In this document: positions 17,727 through 27,008 of the stretch, one piece after another
Layout: the number at the start of each line of letters is the position of its first letter
How positions within the stretch are numbered: the first letter of the stretch is position 1
From: Fictibacillus marinisediminis
GTDB lineage: Bacteria; Bacillota; Bacilli; Bacillales; Fictibacillaceae
DNA: 64,000 bases
Assembly: GCF_023149135.1 (NCBI RefSeq)
Contig: NZ_JAIWJX010000002.1
Coordinates: 682,001 to 746,000 of the forward strand
Direction of reading: 5' to 3'
Notes under the pieces: model-generated
Database searches by the model: none
Told to the model about the DNA's origin: nothing
What the model saw: only the letters and a program-made list of their open reading frames with translations
Translations under genes and position numbers: made by a program

Positions 17727-18803
17727 CTAATCTATTTTCTGTTCTTTAATTGTTAGCTCATTGTCATCGGTGTGATGATTTTTGAAGCTCTCAACGAGCC
17801 GATTCAAATGCTCCAATTGATCACTGTAATCGATTATTAAGGCGAAAACAGGAAACAGCTGCATCCATTGATCATTTTGGGGAGTTGTATAATAGCTCAT
17901 GAACGACTGCATTAAAGAACTTTTATTCTCACATAGCTCATCAAGCATGCCAACAGAATGCTGTGAACGGATTTTACCAGTGTATTTCAAATGGATCTGT
18001 TCATGGTAATTGGTCAGACAGTCAAGCTGTTCTGTGATCAGATGTTGAAGATCTTCAGGCATGCAGAGCATTTCATTCTCATGGCGGTGAAGACTTCTTA
18101 GCAGTTCGAGAGATTTTTTAGTCGTAAAAATCATTTGCCGGTAGAGAACAAGCTTACGGCCTTTGGTAAATTGATTGTTTTTAAAATAAGTGCGGTCTTC
18201 TTTGTATAAGAGATAGAGCTGGTCCATTTTAAAGCTGTTTTCTTTCATTGTCCCTATGTCATCCTTGATGGCGGAATAATCAGAGGCATGCCGGATAATC
18301 ATACGGATCCATTTGATGATGTCGTCTGTCAGATTAGAGATACTGAAATAAAGTTTTGTTTCATGTTTTGGCGGCATAAAAATCAAATTGACAAGAAAAG
18401 CTGATACGACGCCCAGCATGATCAATAGAAAACGGCCCATCGCAAACGATATAAAATTAGGTGTCTGGCTTTCCATAATGACTATAACCGTCACGATGGC
18501 AAGGGGAATGGTCTTTTCATTCTTCATCTTTAAGTTTACAGCGATGACAATAACGACGACAAATCCGATGACAAATGGGCTGTTGCCCAGCAAAAGGACC
18601 GAGACGATGGCAAAGAATGCGCCGATTATATTACCCTGAGCCTGCTCAATAATGGTTTGATAGGACCTGTAGATCGATGGCTGAATCGCAAATGTGGCTG
18701 CGATTGCAGCAAAGACAGGTGTACTCAGGTTAAAAAACATGGCTAAATAAATGGCCATGGTAATGGCTAATCCCGTTTTTATCATTCGGGCTCCAAGTTT
18801 CAT
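17727..18803 (-). CDS. ygaE: YgaE, UPF0421 / aromatic-acid-exporter-like membrane protein
   Basis: A 358-residue protein with an N-terminal membrane half (six hydrophobic segments to about residue 150; ATFAIQPSIYRSYQTI near 36) and a cytoplasmic helical half. This is the UPF0421/FUSC-like arrangement of B. subtilis YgaE, related to aromatic acid exporters. ATG 18803 is preceded by AGAAGGGA. Its place between the exporter block and hemL fits B. subtilis, except for the glutamate synthase gene inserted upstream of it. Substrate is unknown. Confidence 0.88.
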   Translation of the reverse strand: MKLGARMIKTGLAITMAIYLAMFFNLSTPVFAAIAATFAIQPSIYRSYQTIIEQAQGNIIGAFFAIVSVLLLGNSPFVIGFVVVIVIAVNLKMKNEKTIPLAIVTVIVIMESQTPNFISFAMGRFLLIMLGVVSAFLVNLIFMPPKHETKLYFSISNLTDDIIKWIRMIIRHASDYSAIKDDIGTMKENSFKMDQLYLLYKEDRTYFKNNQFTKGRKLVLYRQMIFTTKKSLELLRSLHRHENEMLCMPEDLQHLITEQLDCLTNYHEQIHLKYTGKIRSQHSVGMLDELCENKSSLMQSFMSYYTTPQNDQWMQLFPVFALIIDYSDQLEHLNRLVESFKNHHTDDNELTIKEQKID

Positions 18804-18908
18804 CTTGAATTGGTGTCCCTTCTATAAGTAAGTTAATAATCTTGACAACTATACAATGATTCCTAGTAATAATCAAGTATTCATTTATAACAAAAATATG
18901 AATTAAAA

Positions 18909-18936
18909 AAAGATCTCTATAAAGAGATCTTTTCTA
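18909..18936 (-). terminator. terminator of the glutamate synthase gene
   Basis: AAAGATCTCT/AGAGATCTTT stem with A and T runs on either side; on the minus strand it comes 14 bases after the stop. Confidence 0.88.
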
Positions 18937-18949
18937 CTATTATGGCTAT

Positions 18950-21900
18950 TTATTCCGTGGAAACATCGGGATCAGCCTGTTCTTTTACAGGAATGACCTG
19001 CACAAAATGTTCAAGCGGATGTTCCTTGAGATAGTTGATTTCAGCAGCCTCTTCAAACTGCTCTGATTTTACAAGCGCAGATGAATACTTTGTCAGCAGC
19101 TCATTAATGTCCTCCGCACCCTTAAACCCGATGGGCTCCAATGAAACTTTGGCACCTTTCGCGATCCTTGTTCTCAATACTTCATACGTCAGACCCATTT
19201 CGGGCTGGAGGCGAAGATAGACGACCCCTCCGGTCATTCCAGCGCAGATCCATGGGCCTGGATCCCCGAGTACGAGCCCTCTGCCATTGGTCATATATTC
19301 AAAGGCAAATCCCTTGATGTTGGCGTTTACTCCGGTATTTCCACGATCTGCAATGACCGGAGCAGCAAGTTTGCCGCCGATGACAAGATCTGCTCCGGAT
19401 AGGCGGATTCCGGCTCTTGCATCTGCATTTCCCTGAATCATAAAGAGCCCTTTCTGAGCGCCGTAGGCAAATCCTTTACCTACAGAACCATTGTAATACT
19501 GTCCGTTTTTCGCCTTTGATTTCAAGATGGTGATGGACCCGCCGAATGCGGTTTTTGCCAGCCCGTCCTGTGCTCCGCCTTCTACTTTAATTTTAATGCC
19601 TTTTGATGTATAGGCCCCAAGCCCGTTTCCGGGAATAGAGCCGTTTTTAAAATAAAGGTGGATATCCGGCTGTTTTCCGGTTCGCTGTGAACGGGTCTTG
19701 TGTCCTGAAACCCGGCTGCCGAGTACACGCTGTTCGGCCGTTACAAATTGAAAGTCTCTTGAATGAGGGAGCTGGGTAACATCGTCATCCAAATATTCCG
19801 CACCGGCCGCCATTGTTACGGCAGCAAGAAGAGATTCCTGTACATGCGGTAATGGGATCATCTCTTCTACAGTCGATTTTTCCAGCAGGGAAGAGAGATC
19901 CAACTGATTGAGTCCGCGATTCTGCACTAACAGATCTGATCGTCCTACAAGTTCCTGTGCCGATGTAAAACCAAGAGAAGCCGTAAGCTGCCGTAGTTCA
20001 TCGCCAAACACAGTGAACAGTCTGACAAGGCCTTGGACGGCAGGGTCAAATTGCCTTGGAACAAAGCGGCGGAGCCCATGGTCTCTCGCTTTTTGCTCGG
20101 AATCAATCTGAGTGGCTATTCCTACATGGCACGTATCAAGATGGCAGCCGCGGCAGGTCGTACAGCCAATGGCTACCATGGAAAGGGTACCGAACCCGAT
20201 CCTGTTTGCGCCTAGCAGCATCATTTTCACTGCATCAAGAGCACTGCGGATGCCTCCGTCAGCCCAAAGCTCGACTTTATGCCTCAATCCGGCTTCAAGC
20301 AGTGCGGTATGGGCAGCTTTTACTCCGATCTCGGCAGGCAATCCGACATGCTGGAGAGCATGCACCCTCGCAGCTCCGGTTCCGCCATCGAAACCGCTCA
20401 GCGTAATGATGTCTGCCCCCGCTTTAGCAATGCCGACGGATATGGTGCCGATGTTAGGGACGACAGGTACTTTAACAGATACCTTTGCCTGGTCGTTGGC
20501 TGTTTTCAGTTCGGTGATCATTTGTGCAAGATCTTCGATGGAGTAGATATCATGGTTGTTGGAAGGCGAAATTAAATCTGATCCGACTGTGGCATTTCGG
20601 GCCTCTGCGATTTTCTCGGTAACCTTCGAACCTGGAAGATGGCCTCCTTCACCAGGTTTAGCTCCCTGGCCGATTTTGATTTCCAATAGATTGGATGAGT
20701 TTAGCAGTTCGATATTAACCCCAAAGCGTCCAGAAGCGATCTGCTGTCCGCGTGTCTTCGGATATTTTCCAATCATGTCTTTGATTTCGCCACCCTCGCC
20801 GTTTAAGCTGATCATATTCAGCACATCAGCCGCTTCAGCATAGGCTCGAAATGCGGTCTCGTTTTGTGAACCGAAAGACATAGAGCTGATCACAAAAGGA
20901 AGGCTGTGATCTTTTACACCAATATCGACATGAGCCGGATCAACAGGTGTTTCAGAACTGGACAGGTCGGTCAGATGGCGAATGGCAATAGGATTGCTTT
21001 TTTCCTGGTCCTCCAATTTATCTGCATAGGTTCTGTAACCTGATTTACCGCTGGCGATGTCTCCGATAGATTTCCAAATTCTTGGGAACAAGCGGAAGCT
21101 CTTGCTTGCTCTTGCGTCATTTTGCCTGAACACCTCTTTTCTTGCCAGACTGTCTTCTTTCAGTTTAGCAAAATTATATCCAAGCGATTCTGAGCCAAAG
21201 AAGTTTACGATATTCAATGTTTCGGCAATTTCGCTGCTCAGTCCGATGCTGGAAAAGAGTCGGTCGTATCCCCTTAACTCATGGATTCCGATTGTAGAAA
21301 TCACTTTCTCCAGCCCTTTGTTTAATGCTTCAAATAATTTGGCCGCAGGGAGCTGGTTTTCAGGTTCGGTTACGGTCTCAAACAGAAGGTATGGGCTGAC
21401 TGCATCAGCGCCAAGCCCGATTGTCAGGATGATATCATGAAGAGAACGAATGGCAGCTGATCTGAGAATCAATGAAACGCTGCGTCTCAGGAACTTCTTT
21501 CTGAGGCTTTGATCCACTGCTGACAGAACCAGATGAGGATCAAGCCAAAGATGCTTTCTATGTGCCTGGTTGTCATCCAGAATGATCACCGCAGCTCCAT
21601 TTTCTGCGGCTGCTGCTGCTTCAGAAGAGAGGCGGGAGAGTGCTTCTTCCACGGACTCACTTTCCAGCATGACAGAATGAAGAATATACTTTTCATTTCT
21701 TCCTTCAAAATAGGCTGCTACTTGCTCATAAGATGGATGGTTGAATTGCTCCGAAAGGTTTTTCCCATCTATCCCTTCAACCAGCAGCGGTGTAAGGAGT
21801 TCAATCGTATTCAGTTCTTTTTCTTTTTTAAAGAGGGAAGGCCGCTTTCCGAGAACGGTACGGGTTGAAAAATGCTCGGTTTCCCTGTCTCTGTCAATCG

Positions 21901-23410
21901 CCGGGTTGGTAACAACAGCTACACTTTCTTTAATAAAATCAGCAATGTTTTGGCGTTCAGGATGAAGAGCGGCCAGCGGAGAATCATGTCCGAGCGATTG
22001 AATGGGTTCGACCCCTTTTTCTGCCATCTGTTCAAGCTGATGGATCTGTTCTCTGTCCCAGCCATAGGCGGCATACCATCCATTATGTTTTTTCAGAGCT
22101 GCACGGAAGGGCCCAATTTCCAGGGAAGGTGTTTCTAACCGGTGCCTGGCACCGTCAACACAGATTCTGGTCTCCATCTTTTGGAAGACCTGCTCCTGGT
22201 AATCATTGTGATTGTAATAAGTAAGGCGGCCGTCATCTTCCCGTTTCAATCCAACCTTTTCACCGGGAGCAAAACTTTTCGGCTCCGCTGTAAAGTCATT
22301 GTTGGAAAGAATTCCTTGTTCAGATGAGAAGTAGAAGGAAGTATCTGTTTCAAGCTGCCAGATCGGACGGAGTCCAAGGGCATCTACACTAAAAACAGCT
22401 TCGTTTCCGAACCTTGAGATGATTCCTGCAGGCCCTTGAGCAAAATGTCCCCAGGCTTCCCTTAAATAGGTATACAAATCCTTTAAGTGAGAAGGGTAGG
22501 CCTTGATTTCATGAATGATGGGAGGGAACAGAACGTCCATCGCTTCGAACAAGGAGAATCCTTCTCGAAGGATCAGCGTTTCAATGACTCTGTTTAAATC
22601 TTGTGAGTCGCTTCCGCCATCAGTAACCGGAATACCAATAATTTCAGCTTCTTCACGGAGTTTGGCGATCGTATTCAATTCGCCGTTATGTCCAAGAACG
22701 CTGAAAGGCTGGACTCTGAAAAAGGTGGACAATGTATTGGTAGAATAGCGGTTGTGGCCTAAAGTAATGGTTGACGCGATGAGCGGGTGTGTTAAATCTT
22801 CATAATAGGCTGGCAGTGTTTCGCCTGAACCCATGACTTTATAGACAGCATGGTGATTGCTGAGAGAAGCGACATGGACTGCCGGGGACGTTTCGATATC
22901 AATCAGCAGGTTATAAAGCGTACGGTCCAGCTCCTCATGATTTTTAACAGGAAGCAGTGCTGCCTGCCAGAAGACTGGTTCTTCACCGCGAGCGATGGGA
23001 CCTAAGGCCGCAGAATTTGTAACCTCTGTTGCTTCATATATAAGTTCAAGGTGATACTTCTCGAACCATTGTTTAACCGCTTCCATCTCTGAGCGGCTGT
23101 CCGCCTTTTTGTCGATGAAAAAATGGCCGACAATAAAATGATCAGAATCCACAGCAGAAGAAGGAAGGCCTTTGCTTGTAAGCTTTTCCTTCCAAAGAAG
23201 TCGGGGGATATCGATATTGATACCAATACCATCACCTTCATTTTCAATAAAGCCTGCTCTATGGTTCATCGTGATCAAAGCATGAATAGCATCATCCACA
23301 TTTTTCTTGGTCGGAATGTTCTCTTTCTCAATCACCGAAACGATTCCACAGCTGTCAAATTCCTGCTTGCGATAATTCTTAAACAAAGCAGGACTCCATG
23401 ATTTACTCAT
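18950..23410 (-). CDS. glutamate synthase large-chain-like protein, stand-alone
   Basis: A 1486-residue protein with the full glutamate synthase plan: N-terminal class II glutaminase whose catalytic Cys is in EFDSCGIVSV (residue 22 before any processing), a central domain, an FMN barrel with PGEGGHLPG near 910 and DGGTGAARV near 1020, a C-x5-C-x4-C iron-sulphur site in IGCTTCRGCHLDTCHVG near 1103, and the C-terminal beta-helix (GADLVIGGK). Start at ATG 23410 with GGGAGG upstream. No small NADPH-binding subunit gene is adjacent. It differs from B. subtilis GltA in key blocks (MNHRAGFIENEGDGIG). Electron donor is unknown. Confidence 0.88.
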   Translation of the reverse strand: MSKSWSPALFKNYRKQEFDSCGIVSVIEKENIPTKKNVDDAIHALITMNHRAGFIENEGDGIGINIDIPRLLWKEKLTSKGLPSSAVDSDHFIVGHFFIDKKADSRSEMEAVKQWFEKYHLELIYEATEVTNSAALGPIARGEEPVFWQAALLPVKNHEELDRTLYNLLIDIETSPAVHVASLSNHHAVYKVMGSGETLPAYYEDLTHPLIASTITLGHNRYSTNTLSTFFRVQPFSVLGHNGELNTIAKLREEAEIIGIPVTDGGSDSQDLNRVIETLILREGFSLFEAMDVLFPPIIHEIKAYPSHLKDLYTYLREAWGHFAQGPAGIISRFGNEAVFSVDALGLRPIWQLETDTSFYFSSEQGILSNNDFTAEPKSFAPGEKVGLKREDDGRLTYYNHNDYQEQVFQKMETRICVDGARHRLETPSLEIGPFRAALKKHNGWYAAYGWDREQIHQLEQMAEKGVEPIQSLGHDSPLAALHPERQNIADFIKESVAVVTNPAIDRDRETEHFSTRTVLGKRPSLFKKEKELNTIELLTPLLVEGIDGKNLSEQFNHPSYEQVAAYFEGRNEKYILHSVMLESESVEEALSRLSSEAAAAAENGAAVIILDDNQAHRKHLWLDPHLVLSAVDQSLRKKFLRRSVSLILRSAAIRSLHDIILTIGLGADAVSPYLLFETVTEPENQLPAAKLFEALNKGLEKVISTIGIHELRGYDRLFSSIGLSSEIAETLNIVNFFGSESLGYNFAKLKEDSLARKEVFRQNDARASKSFRLFPRIWKSIGDIASGKSGYRTYADKLEDQEKSNPIAIRHLTDLSSSETPVDPAHVDIGVKDHSLPFVISSMSFGSQNETAFRAYAEAADVLNMISLNGEGGEIKDMIGKYPKTRGQQIASGRFGVNIELLNSSNLLEIKIGQGAKPGEGGHLPGSKVTEKIAEARNATVGSDLISPSNNHDIYSIEDLAQMITELKTANDQAKVSVKVPVVPNIGTISVGIAKAGADIITLSGFDGGTGAARVHALQHVGLPAEIGVKAAHTALLEAGLRHKVELWADGGIRSALDAVKMMLLGANRIGFGTLSMVAIGCTTCRGCHLDTCHVGIATQIDSEQKARDHGLRRFVPRQFDPAVQGLVRLFTVFGDELRQLTASLGFTSAQELVGRSDLLVQNRGLNQLDLSSLLEKSTVEEMIPLPHVQESLLAAVTMAAGAEYLDDDVTQLPHSRDFQFVTAEQRVLGSRVSGHKTRSQRTGKQPDIHLYFKNGSIPGNGLGAYTSKGIKIKVEGGAQDGLAKTAFGGSITILKSKAKNGQYYNGSVGKGFAYGAQKGLFMIQGNADARAGIRLSGADLVIGGKLAAPVIADRGNTGVNANIKGFAFEYMTNGRGLVLGDPGPWICAGMTGGVVYLRLQPEMGLTYEVLRTRIAKGAKVSLEPIGFKGAEDINELLTKYSSALVKSEQFEEAAEINYLKEHPLEHFVQVIPVKEQADPDVSTE
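22141..22153. repeat. 13-base GGTGCCTGGCACC palindrome, copy 2
   Basis: Lies inside the glutamate synthase coding region, where its complement encodes GARH in VDGARHRLETP. Identical to the intergenic copy at 25160-25172. Confidence 0.75.
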
Positions 23411-23456
23411 ACGAAAGCCTCCCTTACCCCTATGTTTCATACTTTATAAGACATAA

Positions 23457-23485
23457 AAAAACCACATCGCGAGAAATGGTTTTAT
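23457..23485 (-). promoter_or_regulatory. hairpin with T run in the glutamate synthase leader
   Basis: On the minus strand AAAACCAT ... ATGTGGTTTTTTT forms a stem around TCTCGCG and ends in seven T, between the promoter and the start codon. It looks like an intrinsic terminator, so it may be an attenuator. No matching anti-terminator was worked out. Confidence 0.4.
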
Positions 23486-23531
23486 CTCTTTACCCGTGTA
23501 ATGTTTTAAAGCAATTGAACAATATAGTTAA

Positions 23532-23560
23532 ATATTATCATCGTTTGAATAGTCAGTCAA
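23532..23560 (-). promoter_or_regulatory. sigma-A promoter of the glutamate synthase gene
   Basis: On the minus strand TTGACT (23560-23555), 17-base spacer, TAATAT (23537-23532). Leader of about 120 bases. Confidence 0.7.
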
Positions 23561-23652
23561 TTATTTTTATTCAAACTAATGTATATCAGAGAAGGGTTAA
23601 GGTGGTGCTTTGAGTGCAATCATTTAGAAAGCGCTTACATTTTAGAGTGGAA

Positions 23653-23679
23653 AAACAGAGTGGTTTATGCACTCTGTTT
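23653..23679. terminator. terminator of hemL
   Basis: AAACAGAGTG (23653-23662) pairs with CACTCTGTTT (23670-23679); on the minus strand it is followed by a T run. Confidence 0.88.
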
Positions 23680-23686
23680 CATAAAT

Positions 23687-24982
23687 TTACATCGAAGTAA
23701 TTTTCTTAAACGAACGTTCAACCGCTTCGAGCGTTTCTGCGATGTCTTGATCAGTATGAGCGGTGGTTAAAAACATGGCTTCATACTTAGAGGGAGCAAG
23801 GTTGATTCCTTCTGCAAGCATGGCTTTAAAGTAGTTTCCAAATCGCTCTCCATCGGTGCTTTCGGCCTGTTCATAGTTCACGATTTTCTCATTCGTAAAG
23901 TAGACGGTAAGCGCCCCTTTTAAACGGTTAATCGTAATGGGAACACCATAGGCCTTTGCATGCCCCAAGATGCCTTCTTCAAGCTGTTTGCCCAGTTCAT
24001 CCATTCTTTCATATACGCCTTCTTCTTGAAGAACTTCAAGACAGGCGATTCCCGCAGAGATGGAAGCCGGATTTCCGGCCATTGTTCCTGCCTGATAAGC
24101 GGGGCCTAAAGGCGCTACTTTTTCCATAATTTCTTTCTTGCCGCCGTATGCTCCGATCGGCAGACCTCCGCCGATGATTTTTCCAAGTGCAGTCATATCC
24201 GGTTTTACGTTAAGAAGATCTTGTGCACCGCCATACATAAAGCGAAAAGCTGTTATGACTTCATCATAGATGACGAGAGCGCCGGCCTTGTGAGTCAGCT
24301 CATTTACAGCTTCCAAAAAACCTTCTTTAGGTTCAACGATACCGAAGTTTCCGACGATGGGTTCAACGAGAACCGCAGCAATCTGGTCACCCCAGCGGTC
24401 TAACGCCTCACGGTAGGAATCAATATCATTGAACGGAACCGTGATGACTTCCTGAGCGATGCTTTTGGGAACGCCGGCGGAATCAGGTGTTCCGAGTGTT
24501 GATGGGCCAGAACCGGCGGCTACAAGTACGAGATCTGAATGGCCATGATAGCAGCCCGCAAACTTTATGATCTTGTCGCGTCCAGTGTAAGCGCGGGCTA
24601 CACGGATCGTTGTCATGACGGCTTCTGTGCCTGAGTTGACAAACCTCACCTTTTCCATGGCAGGCATAGCCTCTTTCAGCATTTTTGCAAATCTCACTTC
24701 CAGGCTTGTCGGTGTGCCGTACAGCACGCCGTTTTCCGCAGCCTTCGTTATGGCTTTTGTGATATGCGGATGGGCGTGGCCTGTAATGATGGGTCCGTAT
24801 GCTGCCAAGTAATCGATGTACCGGTTTCCGTCCACATCCCAGAAGTAGGCTCCTTGTGCTCTTTCCATGAATACTGGTGCTCCTCCGCCTACTGCTTTAA
24901 AGGAACGTGAAGGGCTGTTCACTCCACCGACAATATGTTCCTGCGCTTCTTTATATAATAATTCTGACTGCTGATGATTCAT
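23687..24982 (-). CDS. hemL: glutamate-1-semialdehyde 2,1-aminomutase
   Basis: Converts glutamate-1-semialdehyde to 5-aminolevulinate, an early step of haem synthesis, with pyridoxal phosphate. The 431-residue protein opens with the family motif [11 protein letters not shown] near residue 19, has the cofactor site CYHGHSD near 144, EPIVGNFG near 200 and the Schiff-base Lys in [10 protein letters not shown] near 268. ATG 24982 has GGAGG 7 bases upstream. This is the gsaB-type copy found at this place in B. subtilis, usually in addition to the hemAXCDBL operon gene. Confidence 0.95.
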   Translation of the reverse strand: MNHQQSELLYKEAQEHIVGGVNSPSRSFKAVGGGAPVFMERAQGAYFWDVDGNRYIDYLAAYGPIITGHAHPHITKAITKAAENGVLYGTPTSLEVRFAKMLKEAMPAMEKVRFVNSGTEAVMTTIRVARAYTGRDKIIKFAGCYHGHSDLVLVAAGSGPSTLGTPDSAGVPKSIAQEVITVPFNDIDSYREALDRWGDQIAAVLVEPIVGNFGIVEPKEGFLEAVNELTHKAGALVIYDEVITAFRFMYGGAQDLLNVKPDMTALGKIIGGGLPIGAYGGKKEIMEKVAPLGPAYQAGTMAGNPASISAGIACLEVLQEEGVYERMDELGKQLEEGILGHAKAYGVPITINRLKGALTVYFTNEKIVNYEQAESTDGERFGNYFKAMLAEGINLAPSKYEAMFLTTAHTDQDIAETLEAVERSFKKITSM

Positions 24983-25109
24983 TGATTATCCTCCTTGCTG
25001 TCCATACATTCCCCATGGGGTAAATGAAACAAAACAATTAAAATCCATCATATATTGTAGCATGTTTTAGGCGATGCTGTAGAAGATCCGCTTAAGCAGG
25101 CTAAATAGA

Positions 25110-25138
25110 TTGAGGTAAGCGGAGACTTAGGATAAACT
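25110..25138 (+). promoter_or_regulatory. candidate sigma-A promoter of the ABC-2 exporter operon
   Basis: TTGAGG (25110-25115), 17-base spacer, TAAACT (25133-25138), 64 bases before the start. Confidence 0.5.
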
Positions 25139-25159
25139 AGTTCATGCTGGTTAAAAACG

Positions 25160-25172
25160 GGTGCCTGGCACC
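25160..25172. repeat. 13-base GGTGCCTGGCACC palindrome, copy 3
   Basis: Intergenic copy in the leader of the ABC-2 exporter operon, 30 bases upstream of the start codon and next to its ribosome site. It can form a short hairpin. Confidence 0.75.
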
Positions 25173-25201
25173 ATTAAGAAAGTTTTCGGAGGAAAAACAC
25201 A

Positions 25202-26218
25202 ATGGATTATATTATAGATGTAAAAGATTTGCGTAAAGAATTCACATCCCATTCAAGCCGTTCGGGGCTTAAGGGAGCATTTCGTGATCTGTTTACGAGA
25301 AACTACACCATCAAGACAGCAGTGGATGACATCTCTCTGCAAATACGTAAAGGGGAAATGGTTGGTTATATCGGGGAAAACGGTGCCGGTAAGTCCACGA
25401 CCATCAAAATGCTGACAGGCATTCTGACTCCCACTTCAGGGCAAGTAATGGTTAATGGAATGAACCCCCATAAGGACAGGGAGAAATTTGTACGCAGCAT
25501 CGGGGTGGTGTTTGGGCAGAGATCTCAGTTATGGTGGGATATTGCGGTTCAGGAATCCTTCCGTCTGCTGAAGAAAGTCTACAATGTTCCGGATGAATTC
25601 TATAACTCCCACATGACGGATGTTATACAAACACTGGCGATTGAACCTCTGCTCGATAAACCGGTGCGAAAGCTGTCTTTAGGACAGCGTATGAGATGTG
25701 AACTTGCGGCAGCGCTTATTCACAACCCGCCGCTTCTGTTCCTGGATGAACCTACCATCGGGCTGGACGTGCTGGTGAAGCTTAAGATCCGTGAATTTTT
25801 AAAAGAGATTAATGCAAAATACGGAACGACCATTCTTTTGACTACACATGATCTGTCAGACATAGAGGCGCTATGTGAACGGGTCATCATGCTCGATGAA
25901 GGTAAGATCATCTACGATGGAGCCCTTCGCCAGCTCCGTGAAAACTGGGGAGAAGGCAAGCAGATTCAATTCCTTTTCACTGAGGATGTGTTTATGAATG
26001 AACTGCAGGAATTGACGAAGGAGCACCTTGTTGTGTGGGAGCAAGGCAGCAATGTGAACAGCTGGACAGCAAGTGTGGAGAACGATGAGGAAGTGATCTC
26101 TGCGGTCATTGGTAAGGTCGTTGCTGCAAAGAGAATTGCAGATTTAAAGATTGTTGAGATTACGACAGAAGAAATTATCCGCAATATTTACGAAGAAGGA
26201 GCAGTCCGGAATGGCTAA
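25202..26218 (+). CDS. ABC-2 type exporter, ATP-binding protein
   Basis: A 338-residue ATPase: Walker A GENGAGKSTTI near residue 60, the FGQRSQLWWDI Q-loop region near 105 typical of the DUF990-linked exporters, LSLGQRMR signature near 160, Walker B LLFLDEPTIGLDV near 180 and switch His THDLSD. ATG 25202 follows TCGGAGG. It overlaps the first permease by 8 bases. This three-gene arrangement is common for uncharacterised exporters in Gram-positives; substrate is unknown. Confidence 0.92.
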   Translation: MDYIIDVKDLRKEFTSHSSRSGLKGAFRDLFTRNYTIKTAVDDISLQIRKGEMVGYIGENGAGKSTTIKMLTGILTPTSGQVMVNGMNPHKDREKFVRSIGVVFGQRSQLWWDIAVQESFRLLKKVYNVPDEFYNSHMTDVIQTLAIEPLLDKPVRKLSLGQRMRCELAAALIHNPPLLFLDEPTIGLDVLVKLKIREFLKEINAKYGTTILLTTHDLSDIEALCERVIMLDEGKIIYDGALRQLRENWGEGKQIQFLFTEDVFMNELQELTKEHLVVWEQGSNVNSWTASVENDEEVISAVIGKVVAAKRIADLKIVEITTEEIIRNIYEEGAVRNG

Positions 26219-27002
26219 ATATTTAGAAATGATCCGCATCCGCTTCTTGATGATGCTGGCCTACCGGACAAACTATTACAGCGGTATTTTGATCTATAGC
26301 ATCAATATAGGAGCGTATTACTTTTTGTGGAGTGCAATCTATGGGGATAAACCATCAATCCAGCATCTCTCTATTGTCCAGATGACTACATACATTGCGG
26401 TCTCCTGGATGGCAAGGGCCTTCTACTTTAATAACATTGACAGGGAAATAGCGCTTGAGATCAAGGAAGGAAAAGTGGCCATCGAGATGATCAGGCCGTA
26501 TAACTACCTTAGCATGAAGATGATGCAGGGATTGGGAGAAGGTGTTTTCAGGATTCTCTTTTTCTCGGTACCGGGCATGGTCATCGTCTATTTCATCTTT
26601 CCGATCCAGTTTACTAGTCATCCGGCAACATGGCTGTATTTCCTGGTATCTATTATTTTAAGCTTCATTATTAATACTCAGATCAATTTGCTGACAGGAA
26701 TTGCAACCTTCTTCCTATTTAATAATGATGGTTTAATCCGGGCAAAGCGTGTTGTAATCGATCTGTTCTCCGGGTTAATCCTGCCAATCAGCTTCTTTCC
26801 CGGCTGGGCCCAAAGTATTATGGGCTATTTGCCGTTTCAGGGAATCAGTTATATTCCGAGCATGATATTTACGGAAGGGTTTCAGGGAAGTGAGGTTATC
26901 CACGGGCTGATGAATCAAGCACTGTGGTGCCTCGTTCTCTTTATACCGATCCAGGTGCTGTGGACAACAGCAAAACGTCAGCTCATCGTGCAAGGAGGGT
27001 AA
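26211..27002 (+). CDS. ABC-2 type exporter permease, first subunit
   Basis: A 263-residue membrane protein with six hydrophobic segments, starting MAKYLEMIRIRFLMMLAYR. It matches the DUF990-type permeases (FNNIDREIALEIKEGKV near 78, typical re-entrant motif, and GLILPISFFPGW near 200). ATG 26211 lies within the last codons of the ATPase gene, so translation is coupled. It pairs with the second permease 6 bases downstream to form a heterodimeric channel. Confidence 0.88.
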   Translation: MAKYLEMIRIRFLMMLAYRTNYYSGILIYSINIGAYYFLWSAIYGDKPSIQHLSIVQMTTYIAVSWMARAFYFNNIDREIALEIKEGKVAIEMIRPYNYLSMKMMQGLGEGVFRILFFSVPGMVIVYFIFPIQFTSHPATWLYFLVSIILSFIINTQINLLTGIATFFLFNNDGLIRAKRVVIDLFSGLILPISFFPGWAQSIMGYLPFQGISYIPSMIFTEGFQGSEVIHGLMNQALWCLVLFIPIQVLWTTAKRQLIVQGG

Positions 27003-27008
27003 TGAGGA

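Noticed and set aside
25010..25019. CCCCATGGGG palindrome upstream of hemL as an operator
   Set aside because: A ten-base palindrome alone is too weak; no second copy seen at a promoter.
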